The position numbers and the translations under genes are program-made. Under the pieces are notes generated by a model. The model had not been told where the DNA came from, did not search any database, and saw only the letters and a list, made by a program, of their open reading frames with translations. This document shows, one piece after another, positions 42,266 to 52,018 of a stretch of DNA of 64,000 nucleotides; the first letter of the stretch is position 1, and each line of letters starts with the position of its first letter. This DNA is from SZUA-584 sp041656035 (GTDB taxonomy: Bacteria; Bacillota; Clostridia; Christensenellales; SZUA-584). The stretch lies in contig CAZPHS010000001.1 of NCBI GenBank assembly GCA_964586785.1, forward strand, positions 62,001 to 126,000. Direction: 5' to 3'.

Positions 42266-43663
42266 ATGAAGAAAACTATCGTTACCGTTTTATTATTTTT
42301 GGTTTTATGGTGTTCCGGCTGTCAGCCAACGCCGGATAAAGAAATCGTTGTTGGAAAGAATGATTTTGCAGCAAAAATCGTAAGCTCGGATGAAGCTTTA
42401 GCGATATATGAAGCGACGGAAATCTGGCAGGAAGAATTTCAATCGAATGATGAAAAACTGTCGGTGATAATTGACGCCCCTGTCACAGTTCCAAATGTGA
42501 ATGCGTTTCCGGTAGTTAAAATCCGTCCGATGGTGATTACTCAGGAACAGGCAGACATAGTGATTAAGGTTTTGCTCGGCGGGGCAACGCTTTACGAAAA
42601 GTCAGTCAAGACAAAGCGGGAAATTACAGATGAGATACTCAGAATAAGGCAGTATATTGCTGATCCCAATACAGATTTTAATATAAGTAAGGACGCGAAC
42701 CCCGAATACTATGCGGAGGTGCTTGCGGATTTTGACGCGCAGATACGGCGGCTTGAAATAGAATATGAAACCGCTCCGGACTCATATACCCCAAAGGAGG
42801 CGTCGAACCTATTTGTCAGCGAAAAGGATAACCTTTTGGCGGAATCAGTTATCACTTGGGAACAATACGAACAAATAACGGATTTCGGCGTTATTGAGGG
42901 AGAGGCCGACCTGGGGAATGGGAAGTCAGTGTATTTGAATATTATGACCGATGAGTATTTTCTTAATAATAGAATAATTTTTTTCAATACTCAATATGAA
43001 CTATCCGCAAGCGAAACCATTTTGTTAAATGACGCTGTATGTATCGCAAAAGATATTATAACACAAATAGGCTTAGGAGACATGGAAGTTGCGGCGTCTC
43101 ATACATCAGCGAGCAACAACAGTTTCGTATTGTATTTTACGCGCAATGTTATGGGTATTCCCACCAATTATGCGTCGGAAACCGATTTTAGTAATAACGA
43201 ACCCATATATAGCCCGCCATGGTATGAAGAAACGCTTGAGGTTGAGGTAGATAACACCGGCTTATGCAGTTTGTACTTATCGAACCCCATAGAGGTTACT
43301 GAAATTATAAACGCCAATGCCGCACTTTTGCCTTTTGAGAAGATACAGGAGATTTTTAGAGAACAAATACAGTACAAGAATCTATGGTTTGATAATCCGG
43401 ATGTTGTTTAACGAAAAATATTTATTACGTACGCTGCGCTGGGCATGGTTGAAGTGGCAGAAAAAAACAGTATGGAAGAAGGGATGCTGGTTCCGGCCTG
43501 GGACCTGATGGGATACAGCATCGATAAGTATAAGCCCGGAGTATCACGCGAGTATTATGGCTTGGATGAGAACAATGAGTTTATTGACAAATCTTTTGCC
43601 AAGAGCATGATCACCATAAACGCGATAGATGGGAGCATTATTGAAAGAACTTTGATGAGCTGA
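42266..43663 (+). pseudogene. Lipoprotein gene interrupted by an in-frame TAA (DUF6034-like)
   Basis: The first part (42266-43411, 381 residues) has a signal peptide and lipobox WCSGC, then an acidic extracytoplasmic domain. TAA at 43409-43411 stops it after FDNPDVV. The same frame continues without another stop to 43663 and encodes RKIFITYAALG, then GMLVPAWDLMGYSID and a final NAIDGSIIERTLMS, which look like the missing C-terminus of the same protein. Large clostridial lipoproteins with a late L(L/V)PVWDFFG block, which I associate with DUF6034, show this order. A separate downstream gene is unlikely because the ATG at 43445 lacks a ribosome-binding site. A recent nonsense mutation, read-through or sequencing error are all possible. 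Confidence 0.65.
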
Positions 43664-43717
43664 AACAAATCGGGGGAGTTGTATTGGTTACATACGAGTT
43701 CTAAGAAATACACATTA

Positions 43718-43726
43718 TGGTACAAT
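43718..43726 (+). promoter_or_regulatory. Extended -10 promoter of SIMPL gene
   Basis: TGGTACAAT is an extended -10 element; no good -35 box is seen. Confidence 0.35.
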
Positions 43727-43803
43727 ATACAAAGAAGCCGATATATCCGGCCGGCTTTGCGGCGCGGTTATGTAAATCGGCGGTTTAAAATAAGGAGGAT
43801 GTT

Positions 43804-44565
43804 ATGGAAAAAACAAAATTGACAATACTGGTATCGGTAATTATCACTCTTATCGCGGCGGTGCTCGTTTTTAATATCATTATAATGACCAACGGCTTTA
43901 ATGCTCCCGCGGCAAGCATTATAGGCTCGGTTGACGTGAAAGCCGATACGGTTGAGGTTTACGGGCAGGGGCGGATATCCGCGGCGCCGGACGTTGCTTA
44001 CTTAACATTAGGTGTGGAAAACCTCTCTATAGACCCGAAAAAAGCGCAGGAAGACAATTCGGCAAAAATGGAAAACTTGATAAACGCGTTGAAAAATGCC
44101 GGTATAGATAACGCCGACATACAGACAAGCAGCTACGAGGTGTACCCAAGAAATAGGTATTCAGAGCTTGAGGGGTTTACCGTAACAAATCTTGTTACAG
44201 TAACGCTTAAGGACGTTGGCAAAGCGAGCGAAATAATTAAAACTGCATATGACGCCGGAGCAAATTATTTCAGGAACATCAGTTTTGATATTTTAGACCG
44301 TAAGCAGCTTTATATGCAAGCGCTGGATATGGCAAACGGCAGGGCGTTGGAAAAAGCGGAAAAACTGGCGGCGAATATGGACAGAAGGTTGGCGGGAGTC
44401 GTCAGTTTAAGCGAAGGAAACAGCGGAGGCAACACGCCGTATTATATACAGTTTAGCAATTATGATTATGCCGCCGCCGCCCCGGCTTTAAGCGACGGCG
44501 GTATTATATCATCGGGCGAACTTGAGATAACGGCAATCGTTTATATAGTATACAGGCTTAACTAG
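43804..44565 (+). CDS. SIMPL-domain (DUF541) exported protein
   Basis: The 253-residue protein has an N-terminal membrane/signal segment (about 7-30) and a SIMPL domain: VEVYGQGRISAAPDVAYLTLGVE, then ALKNAGIDNADIQTSSYEVYP, then ANGRALEKAEKLA. Proteins of this family form large oligomers in the cell envelope; the function is unclear. AAGGAGG precedes the ATG. The protein appears intact, unlike its two neighbours. Confidence 0.85.
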   Translation: MEKTKLTILVSVIITLIAAVLVFNIIIMTNGFNAPAASIIGSVDVKADTVEVYGQGRISAAPDVAYLTLGVENLSIDPKKAQEDNSAKMENLINALKNAGIDNADIQTSSYEVYPRNRYSELEGFTVTNLVTVTLKDVGKASEIIKTAYDAGANYFRNISFDILDRKQLYMQALDMANGRALEKAEKLAANMDRRLAGVVSLSEGNSGGNTPYYIQFSNYDYAAAAPALSDGGIISSGELEITAIVYIVYRLN

Positions 44566-44655
44566 GCCGGGGCATTGATTTGCGCGTGCGGTTTGTGATA
44601 TGCTAGGCGCGGCGATAAGCGCAATTCCTCATACTATAAGATTGGAAACAAAAAC

Positions 44656-45139
44656 ATGGAAAAAGTGCATCTGACCCGCAGGCAAAACACAGTACAGTTT
44701 ATTAAGTTTACGCTCTTTTCAGTATTCGCCGGTTTAATACAGATTGTCAGCTTTACATTGCTAAACGAGATTATTGATACCGGGCATGGCATCGTGGCCG
44801 GAAACATTCCGCAGCGAATACGGCCCAAGCTATTTTATAGCGCTTGTGCTCTCCGTGATATATAACTTTACAATAAACCGGAGATTTACGTTTAAATCCG
44901 CCGCCAATATTCCCGTCGCCATGCTTAAAGTTTTCGGCTTTTACTGTATTTTTACGCCTTTGTCCATCTGGTGGGGCGATGCTTTAACAACAAACGGATG
45001 GAACGAATATGTCGTTCTGGCCGGCACGATGGTAATTAATTTTATTACGGAATTCTTATTTACCCGGTTTGTCGTTTATAGAAACCGTATGTTTACAAAC
45101 AAAGCCGGACAAGCCGAGATTAACGGCAACGTCCGTTAA
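44656..45139 (+). pseudogene. GtrA-family membrane protein, frameshifted
   Basis: Two frames together make one GtrA protein. The first (from 44656) gives QFIKFTLFSVFAGLIQIVSF and TLLNEIIDTGHG; the next (one base over, ending 45139) gives EYGPSYFIALVLSVIYNFTI, NRRFTF, WNEYVVLAGTMVINFITEFL and FTRFVVYRNR, the usual C-terminal helices. The shift lies between about 44790 and 44825 and needs one extra base or two lost. GtrA-like proteins have four membrane helices and are thought to help move lipid-linked sugars across the membrane. The gene is probably inactive unless the shift is a sequencing error. Confidence 0.75.
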
Positions 45140-45184
45140 ACGCCGTCTTAACGCGCCGGTTTTACACCGTAATATTCGAAAAGC

Positions 45185-45211
45185 AAGCATGGCAATCGCC
45201 GTGCTTTTTTT
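45185..45211 (+). terminator. Terminator upstream of lonB
   Basis: AAGCATGGC and GCCGTGCTT form a 9-bp stem with one G-U pair around AATC, followed by a seven-T run. Confidence 0.85.
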
Positions 45212-45335
45212 GTATCTCTTTGCCGCCGCCTGCCCCGATTACAACGCTTTGTCATAGGCGAGCGAATACCTAAAGCAAGCTCCGAATACATTTTTCTCAA
45301 AGCCGTATACTAAAGTAACAAGGAGAATTGCTCGC

Positions 45336-47024
45336 ATGACAGAGATAGTCATAATGATACAGCTGGGCGTCAGCATAATAATAGGCATTTATTTTTTCAG
45401 CCAGCTTAAAACAAAAAGGATAACAAAGGTAAGCTTCGACGGCGAATCAAAAGCTCAGATGGAGCGCTTGAGAAAGCTTCGCGGCATACGGCTTAACATA
45501 CCGTTGTCCGAAAAAACGCGTCCGCAATGCTTTGAAGAAATAATAGGGCAGAAAGAAGGCATAATGGCGCTGTCCGCGGCGCTGTGCGGCGAGAACCCGC
45601 AGCATGTGCTTATATACGGTCCTCCGGGAATAGGCAAAACATGCGCCGCCCGGCTGGTGCTTGACAAGGCCAAAATGGGCGAGTTATCGCCGTTTATGCG
45701 CGACGCGAAATTTATTGAGATAGACGCCGCCTGCCTGCGATACGATGAGAGGAACATAGCGGACCCTCTTATAGGCTCGGTACACGACCCGATATATCAG
45801 GGAGCGGGCGCGTACGGCATAGCGGGCGTGCCGCAGCCAAAGGAAGGCGCTGTTACACGGGCGCACGGCGGCATATTGTTTCTCGACGAAATCGGGGAGC
45901 TGCATCCGTATCATATAAACAAGCTGTTAAAGGTGCTGGAGGACAGGCGCGTTTGTTTCGACAGCGCTTATTACAGCAAGGAAAACAAGAACATACCGCA
46001 GTATATACACGATATATTTTCTAAAGGAATGCCGGCTGATTTTCGCCTTGTCGGCGCCACCACAAAATCGCCCCGTGAAATACCTTCGGCTATACGTTCG
46101 CGCTGCATGGAGATATACTTTCGCCAGCTGTATCCCGATGAAGTGATAATTATAGCGAAAAACGCCGCGGTGCGCGCGGGCTGCAAAATAAGCCCCCAAG
46201 CGGCGGAGCTTATAGGCGAATACGCCGCTAACGGGCGGGACGCGGTAAACATTGTTTCGATGTCCGCGGGCGTCGCGCGTGAGAAACATTCGGAAGAAAT
46301 TAAACTCGAGCATGTTTTATGGATAATCGAAACGGGTAAATACACAAAACGCCCCGTGCTTCGCCTTGGCCGAAGCGGCGCAGGCTGCGTAAACGGGCTC
46401 GCCGTGTACGGCAGCAGTATAGGCACCATAATAGAAGTTGAGACTGTCGCGGTAAAATCCGCCTCCGGCAGTCTAACTATTACGGGGCTTGTGGACGAAG
46501 AAGAGATGGGTTTCGAAAGCAGAAAGTTTCGCAGGAAAAGCTCCGCTAAAAGCTCGGTGGAAAACGTGCTTACGGCGCTTCAGAAAAACTTCGGCATAAA
46601 CCCCTCGGAATATTATATACATATCAACATGCCGGGCAGCGCCCCTATAGACGGTCCGTCCGCGGGCATGGCTATCGCGGTGTCGGTGTTTTCGGCGGTT
46701 ACCGGAAGAAGCGTAATGCGGGGCGTCGCCATGACGGGCGAGATTTCCATAAACGGCTGCATAAGAGCGGTAGGCGGCGTAAAAGCCAAGGTGTCGGCGG
46801 CGCGGCGCGCAGGCGCGTCTTTGGTGCTAATCCCCAAAGAAAACATGGAGGATATAAAGGGTACGGAAGGGGTGCGCGTTATCGGAGTTAGGCATATAAG
46901 CGAAGTAATAAAAACGGTGTTCGCAAAGCCGCGTTCGCGTACCGATGAAGTTTTAAGCGCTCAGGGAAGTTACACCACGCGCACAAGCGAAAAATCCGCC
47001 GCGTCACAGGATACGAGAGAATAA
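45336..47024 (+). CDS. lonB: ATP-dependent protease LonB (sporulation type)
   Basis: The 562-residue protein has an N-terminal membrane segment (about 5-20), an AAA+ domain with Walker A GPPGIGKTCAARL and Walker B GGILFLDEIGEL, and a C-terminal Lon protease domain with catalytic serine in DGPSAGMAIA and lysine in VGGVKAKV. The membrane segment and the lack of the large Lon N-terminal domain identify LonB, which in Bacillus subtilis is made in the forespore. AAGGAG precedes the ATG. Its 3' end overlaps the phosphoesterase gene on the other strand by 55 bases. Confidence 0.92.
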   Translation: MTEIVIMIQLGVSIIIGIYFFSQLKTKRITKVSFDGESKAQMERLRKLRGIRLNIPLSEKTRPQCFEEIIGQKEGIMALSAALCGENPQHVLIYGPPGIGKTCAARLVLDKAKMGELSPFMRDAKFIEIDAACLRYDERNIADPLIGSVHDPIYQGAGAYGIAGVPQPKEGAVTRAHGGILFLDEIGELHPYHINKLLKVLEDRRVCFDSAYYSKENKNIPQYIHDIFSKGMPADFRLVGATTKSPREIPSAIRSRCMEIYFRQLYPDEVIIIAKNAAVRAGCKISPQAAELIGEYAANGRDAVNIVSMSAGVAREKHSEEIKLEHVLWIIETGKYTKRPVLRLGRSGAGCVNGLAVYGSSIGTIIEVETVAVKSASGSLTITGLVDEEEMGFESRKFRRKSSAKSSVENVLTALQKNFGINPSEYYIHINMPGSAPIDGPSAGMAIAVSVFSAVTGRSVMRGVAMTGEISINGCIRAVGGVKAKVSAARRAGASLVLIPKENMEDIKGTEGVRVIGVRHISEVIKTVFAKPRSRTDEVLSAQGSYTTRTSEKSAASQDTRE

Positions 47025-47665
47025 GCGACGCCGCGCACGCCGCCGGTTAAGGCGCCCGCTATGCTGTCCGCGTGAAGGTGTCCGTATACCACATGTTCGG
47101 CCGCGTATTTTTCAAACATATCGGTGAAGCCGGTGGGAGTGCCGGAGCCGTCCGACGGTGGGTAATGCATCATTCCTATAAGCCTGGCGTCCGGAGCGGC
47201 TTTTTTGGCGCTACGAAGGGACAGCTCAAGCCGCATTGTTTCGCGTATGTATACTTTTTCGTCGGCGCTTGCCTGATACTGGCGATTACCCGGGCAAACC
47301 CAGCCCCTTGTGCCCGCTATAACAAATTCGCCGAAGTCTATACAGTTGTTCTGCAAAGCGTATGTGTTGTTGAACAAAAGCGCTTTAACCGAGGTAAGAG
47401 AGCTCCACCAGTAATCATGGTTGCCCTTCAGTATCACTTTTTTGCCCGGCATCGCGCATATGGCGTCTAAATCAACCCGCGCCTCATTAAGGCGCATAGC
47501 CCATGATAAATCCCCGGGCAGAAGCACTATGTCACGCTCCGAAACAAGGCTGTTCCAGCTTTGCCGTATTTTATTCCAGTGGTTTTCCCATTGCCTGCCG
47601 AATATACCCATGGGTTTGTAGCATTGGCCGGAAAGGTGCAAATCGGATATCGCGTATATTTTCAT
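46970..47665 (-). CDS. Metallophosphoesterase
   Basis: The 231-residue calcineurin-like phosphoesterase shows all five metal-site blocks: DLHLSG, PGDLSWAM, KGNHDYWW, MMHYPP and YGHLHAD. The natural substrate is unknown. Its ATG overlaps the ysxC stop (ATGA), so lonA, ysxC and this gene form one operon. The C-terminus overlaps lonB by 55 bases, tail to tail. Confidence 0.85.
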   Translation of the reverse strand: MKIYAISDLHLSGQCYKPMGIFGRQWENHWNKIRQSWNSLVSERDIVLLPGDLSWAMRLNEARVDLDAICAMPGKKVILKGNHDYWWSSLTSVKALLFNNTYALQNNCIDFGEFVIAGTRGWVCPGNRQYQASADEKVYIRETMRLELSLRSAKKAAPDARLIGMMHYPPSDGSGTPTGFTDMFEKYAAEHVVYGHLHADSIAGALTGGVRGVAYSLVSCDAADFSLVRVV

Positions 47666-48237
47666 GTTGTAAGCACCTTTTCAACTTCGCCGAGCAGCTC
47701 TTTTGAGCCGAATTTTTTAAAAGAGGACACCGGCACGACGGGGTAACTTACCTTAAGCGCGTCAGTAATGCGCGAGGTATATTCGTGCCTTTTTGTTTTG
47801 GCAATTTTGTCGGCTTTGGTGGCGGCGATAATTACAGGCCAGCCAAAATGCGACGCGTAATTTATCATAAGGGTATCATTTTCTGAAACGGAATGCCTTA
47901 TATCTATTAATACAAGCAGAGCGCGCAGCCGTTTTGTGCTTGAAAGATAAGATTCTATCATGTGTACCCAGCTTTTTTGTTCATTTTTGGAGGCTTTCGC
48001 GTATCCGTAACCCGGCAGATCTACCAGTATGAAGCTCTCGTTGACAACAAAAAAATTAATGAGCCTGGTTTTGCCGGGCGCGGAGCTTGTCCGAGCCAGT
48101 TTGAAATTGCCTGTAAGGTAATTGATAAGCGTGGACTTGCCTACATTGGATTTTCCGCATACGGCAATCTCGGGCATACCTGTATCGGCATATTCGTTTT
48201 TTACGCTTTTTTGGAAACGCGCGCTTTTTATATGCAT
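47662..48237 (-). CDS. ysxC: Ribosome-biogenesis GTPase YsxC/EngB
   Basis: The 191-residue GTPase needed for large-subunit assembly has the P-loop GKSNVGKSTLINYL, DLPGYGYAK (G3) and ATKADKIAK (G4). It starts one base after the lonA stop. The lonA-ysxC order, with lonB close by, is the Bacillus arrangement, except that here lonB faces the other two from the opposite end. Confidence 0.94.
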   Translation of the reverse strand: MHIKSARFQKSVKNEYADTGMPEIAVCGKSNVGKSTLINYLTGNFKLARTSSAPGKTRLINFFVVNESFILVDLPGYGYAKASKNEQKSWVHMIESYLSSTKRLRALLVLIDIRHSVSENDTLMINYASHFGWPVIIAATKADKIAKTKRHEYTSRITDALKVSYPVVPVSSFKKFGSKELLGEVEKVLTT

Positions 48238-48238
48238 G

Positions 48239-50554
48239 TCAGTCCTTATTTACGGCAAGCGCAAGCACTTCGCTAAGCTCTGAAACAAGATGAAACCGCA
48301 GGTTTTTTCGTAAACCGGAGGGAAGTATTTTTAAATCCTTTTCATTGCCTTTAGGTATTATTACTGTTTTTATATCCATTTTCAGCGCCGCCAGAGCTTT
48401 TTCTTTTATACCGCCTACCGGCAGCACCCGTCCCGTTAATGTCAGCTCGCCGGTCATCGCTATGTCTCTTTTAACGCTGCACCCGCAAAGGGCGGATATA
48501 AGAGCGGTGGCGATGGTTATACCCGCGGACGGTCCGTCCTTGGGTATGGCGCCTTCGGGAAGATGTATATGTATGTCGGTGGTATCTATAAACTCTTCTT
48601 TTATGCCGAGCGTTTCGCTGCGCGAGCGCACGTAGCTTAAAGCCGCTTTCGCGGATTCCTGCATTACTTCGCCGAGCTTGCCTGTAAGCAGCAGCTTGCC
48701 TTTTCCGCGCATTTTGATAGCTTCAACAACAAGCGTCTGACCGCCGGCGGCAGTCCAAGCCAAGCCGTTTACAACGCCTATACGGTCTTCCCGCTCCGAT
48801 TCGGCCTGTGTATAAACGGGAGGCCCCAAGTACCGCGGGAGAGTGCTTTTCCTTACTGTTATCCTTTTGCGCCCCGAATCGGTAGTCAAATCGACGACAC
48901 ATTTGCGGAACACCGCCGCGATTTTACGCTCAAGCTCGCGCACGCCCGCCTCTCGCGTGTATTTTCGTATAATTTCAACCAGAGCGCCGCCCTCTATTAT
49001 TGCCTCGTTTTCATCAAGGCCGTGGCTTGCAAGCTGTTTTTTGATAAGATGGTTTTTTGCTATGCCTATTTTTTCAAGCTCCGTATAGCTTGACAAATCT
49101 ATTATTTCCATACGGTCAAGCAAAGGCGCCGGTATGCCGTCGTAGCTGTTCGCCGTCGTTAAAAACATAACATGCTCAAGGCTGAACGGCAAATCAAGGT
49201 AATGGTCGCGAAAACTGTTGTTTATTTCGGGATCTAAAACTTCCAGCATCGCGGCGGCGGGGTCTCCCCTGAAATCGCTTGCCATTTTATCTATCTCGTC
49301 AAACAAAAACACGGGGTTTTGGCTGCCCGCCTGTTTTATTGACGATATTATGCGCCCGGGTATGGCGCCTATGTAAGTGCGCCTATGGCCGCGTATCTCC
49401 GCTTCGTCACGAACGCCGCCAAGCGACGTGCGCACGAATTTGCGCCCCAAAGCGCGGGCTATAGAGCGCGCCACGGACGTTTTTCCCGTCCCGGGAGGCC
49501 CCACAAAGCACAATACCGGACCGCGCAAATCGTTTTTGCGCGCCAACACCGCTATATATTCTATTATCCGGTCTTTTAGCTTATCAAGCCCGAAGTGGTC
49601 TTCGTCCAGTATTGCGCGCGCGTGAACAAGGTCAAGATTATCCCGCGTCATTACGTTCCATGGCAAATCGAGTATCCATTCCACATACGAGCGGATTACT
49701 CCAAGCTCGGGAGAACCGAGAGACAGTTTTTCCATACGAACAATTTCTTTGCGCGTTCTTTCACGTATATCGTCGTCCACATCAAGCGCCTCAAGCCGGT
49801 GCAGCAGTTCTTCCGACTCGGATTTTATGCTTCCCGCTTCACCAAGTTCGCTTTGTATAGCGCGCATCTGTTCGCGGAGAACATATTCTTTTTGAGACTT
49901 ATCTATTTGTTTTCTTACTTTATTTCTTATTTCATTTTCTATTTCCGTTATTTCAAGCTCTTCCGTCAGCACTTCCACGAGAATTTCCATACGTTTTTCA
50001 ATATTTGTGCATTCCAGTATGCGCTGTTTGTCCTCGAGCTTAAAGAAAATGCCGGAGGCGATAACGTCTGCCATCTGCCCTAAATCTTTAACATTATTTA
50101 CGGATGCTAAAATCTCAGAGGATATCTTTGCGCTTATATTTACCAGCTTTTCAAAAAGCCTTAAAACCATGCGCTTTAAAGCCTGAAGTTTTGCGCTGCC
50201 GCCATCTTCGGCTTCGCTTTCAAGGCGTTCGGCCTCAACCTCAAGATAAGCTTCCGTCTGAGTAAAAGCGCTTATACGAGCGCGGTATATACCGGAGACG
50301 AGAACGCGTATTATATCTCCGGGGAGCTTTAGTATCTGCTTAACTTTTGATACCGTGCCTACCTCGTAAACATCGTTTTCGCCGGGGTCATGCGTATCCT
50401 TGTCTTTTTGCGCGGCAAGAAAAATTGTCTGATCGTTTTCCATCGCTATCTCCAGCGCGGCGATAGATTTATCGCGGCCTACTTCAAAATGAAGCGCCAT
50501 ATGGGGGAATACTATTACGTCGCGCAAAGCGACCATCGGCATCTTGCTTGCCAT
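48239..50554 (-). CDS. lonA: ATP-dependent protease La (LonA)
   Basis: The 771-residue cytoplasmic protease has the LON substrate-binding N-domain (MPMVALRDVIVFPHM), Walker A GPPGTGKTSVARSIARALGRKF, Walker B VFLFDEIDKM, and the catalytic serine in PKDGPSAGITIA with lysine in VGGIKEKALAA. It degrades damaged and regulatory proteins. GGGAGG lies before the ATG. I looked for a CIRCE element or tandem CtsR boxes upstream and saw neither. Confidence 0.96.
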   Translation of the reverse strand: MASKMPMVALRDVIVFPHMALHFEVGRDKSIAALEIAMENDQTIFLAAQKDKDTHDPGENDVYEVGTVSKVKQILKLPGDIIRVLVSGIYRARISAFTQTEAYLEVEAERLESEAEDGGSAKLQALKRMVLRLFEKLVNISAKISSEILASVNNVKDLGQMADVIASGIFFKLEDKQRILECTNIEKRMEILVEVLTEELEITEIENEIRNKVRKQIDKSQKEYVLREQMRAIQSELGEAGSIKSESEELLHRLEALDVDDDIRERTRKEIVRMEKLSLGSPELGVIRSYVEWILDLPWNVMTRDNLDLVHARAILDEDHFGLDKLKDRIIEYIAVLARKNDLRGPVLCFVGPPGTGKTSVARSIARALGRKFVRTSLGGVRDEAEIRGHRRTYIGAIPGRIISSIKQAGSQNPVFLFDEIDKMASDFRGDPAAAMLEVLDPEINNSFRDHYLDLPFSLEHVMFLTTANSYDGIPAPLLDRMEIIDLSSYTELEKIGIAKNHLIKKQLASHGLDENEAIIEGGALVEIIRKYTREAGVRELERKIAAVFRKCVVDLTTDSGRKRITVRKSTLPRYLGPPVYTQAESEREDRIGVVNGLAWTAAGGQTLVVEAIKMRGKGKLLLTGKLGEVMQESAKAALSYVRSRSETLGIKEEFIDTTDIHIHLPEGAIPKDGPSAGITIATALISALCGCSVKRDIAMTGELTLTGRVLPVGGIKEKALAALKMDIKTVIIPKGNEKDLKILPSGLRKNLRFHLVSELSEVLALAVNKD

Positions 50555-50708
50555 ATCCGCCTCCCTGGAAAGACTTAAATCAAATTGTTATGCTGGAGTA
50601 TTATACATTATAAAAACCGCGCCTGCAACTTATCGCGCGGCAAAACGGCAAAGGCAGACTGTATCAAAAACACCAATCATAAGAGCGCCGCCAAAAAAGA
50701 CTATAGCT

Positions 50709-50737
50709 TTTACAACGGCAGATACCCGTGATATAAT
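50709..50737 (+). promoter_or_regulatory. Promoter of degV
   Basis: TTTACA (50709-50714), 17 bases, and TATAAT (50732-50737) preceded by TGA, an extended -10, form a strong promoter in the lonA-degV divergent gap. Confidence 0.75.
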
Positions 50738-50783
50738 TTAAAAATGCAATATATCGGAATTATTATTTTTTATTAGGAGAAAG

Positions 50784-51626
50784 ATGATGAACAAAGTTAA
50801 GATTATGACGGACAGCACTGCCGATCTGTCCTACAGCATGATTGAACAGCTTGGAATTGAACGAATGCCTATGCATATCATTCTGGGTGACAAATCTTTA
50901 CCTGATGATAAAAACCTAAAAAGCGGGGATTTGTTCAAGTTTGCGGACGAAACCGGTACGCTGCCAAAATCCGCGGCGGTAAACGAGTTCCAGTTCGCGG
51001 AGGTTTTTAAAAAATGGATTGACAACGGACGCGACATTTTTTTTACGGGCATAAGCAGCAAACTTTCGGCCACCATGCAAAATGCTTTGGTAGCCGCGGA
51101 GCGGTTTGACAAAAACCGCATATCGATTGTAGATTCGTTAAGCCTATCGACGGGAACCGGACTGTTGGTGCTGGAAGCGAGCGATATGGCGCGGTCGGGC
51201 GCGAGCCTCTCGGAGATAAAATCGCATATTGAGCGTATGCGCGAAAAAGTTCAGGCCAGCTTTGTTGTGGATACTCTTAAGTATCTTTATATGGGCGGAA
51301 GGTGTTCGCGGCTGCAATCGATAGTCGGGAGTCGTCTTAAAATAAAGCCGATGCTCGAACTGAAAAATGGCGAGATTGTGCCCGGCCAGAAATTCCGTGG
51401 AAGCAACTATATTGAAAAATACTGCGAGACGGTAATGGAGAACGCCTCGGGAATAGACAGGAAACGTATTTTTGTTACGCATTGTATGGCGGAAAGCGCT
51501 TTGAGGGTAAAAGAGATGCTTAAGACGGATTACGGTTTTGAAAATGTGATGCTGACGGACGCTTCGCCGACAATTTCCACTCACTGCGGCCCGGGCACAT
51601 TGGGTATACTGTTTTTGTACCGGTGA
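50784..51626 (+). CDS. DegV-family fatty-acid-binding protein
   Basis: The 280-residue protein has the DegV signatures KIMTDSTADLSYSMIE (first ligand block), GISSKLSATMQNAL and SLSTGTGLLVLEASDMA. DegV/FakB proteins hold a single fatty acid and, with FakA kinase, feed exogenous fatty acids into phospholipids; whether this member works as FakB is unknown and no fakA is nearby. Two adjacent ATGs (50784, 50787) follow AGGAG; the first is taken. The next gene begins one base after its stop. Confidence 0.88.
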   Translation: MMNKVKIMTDSTADLSYSMIEQLGIERMPMHIILGDKSLPDDKNLKSGDLFKFADETGTLPKSAAVNEFQFAEVFKKWIDNGRDIFFTGISSKLSATMQNALVAAERFDKNRISIVDSLSLSTGTGLLVLEASDMARSGASLSEIKSHIERMREKVQASFVVDTLKYLYMGGRCSRLQSIVGSRLKIKPMLELKNGEIVPGQKFRGSNYIEKYCETVMENASGIDRKRIFVTHCMAESALRVKEMLKTDYGFENVMLTDASPTISTHCGPGTLGILFLYR

Positions 51627-51627
51627 T

Positions 51628-51864
51628 ATGTTTTATGCCTATATACTAAAATGCGCGGACGGCAGCCTTTATTCGGGCTGGACGGACGACCTTGCAAAAA
51701 GAATACGGGTGCATAATTCGGGAAAGGGCGGCAAATATACCCGCGGCCGCCTTCCCGTTTCGCTGTTTTATAACGAAATTTTTCAAACGCGCGGCGAGGC
51801 TATGCGGCGCGAATGCGCTTTTAAAAAGATGAGTAGAAACGATAAGCTTAAACTTAAATTATAA
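51628..51864 (+). CDS. GIY-YIG domain protein (UPF0213)
   Basis: The 78-residue protein is a minimal GIY-YIG nuclease domain of the YhbQ/UPF0213 type: FYAYILKCADGSLYSGWTDDL, RIRVHNSGKGGKYTRGRLPV and EAMRRECAFKKMSR. In place of the canonical GIY-YIG pair it has YAY-YSG, as is usual for this group. Such small proteins are suspected DNA-repair nucleases; evidence for this one is by family only. It is coupled to degV. Confidence 0.85.
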   Translation: MFYAYILKCADGSLYSGWTDDLAKRIRVHNSGKGGKYTRGRLPVSLFYNEIFQTRGEAMRRECAFKKMSRNDKLKLKL

Positions 51865-51958
51865 AAACTGCCGGCATTTTAAACGGCGATTATCGGTTTG
51901 CTTGAAAAAAGTTTGGCGGCATACTGCCATACTGACTATTTTAATATTTGTTTGTTTG

Positions 51959-51967
51959 TGGTATAAT
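51959..51967 (+). promoter_or_regulatory. Extended -10 promoter of the two-component operon
   Basis: TGGTATAAT (51959-51967) is a consensus extended -10 element 52 bases before the response-regulator start. Confidence 0.6.
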
Positions 51968-52018
51968 CAAAATCACTGTAATTATCAATATTATTCTTAC
52001 AAAAGTAAGGGAGTCGGT

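Noticed and set aside
50555..50783. CIRCE or CtsR operator before lonA
   Set aside because: Neither the TTAGCACTC/GAGTGCTAA repeat nor tandem GGTCAAA heptads is present.
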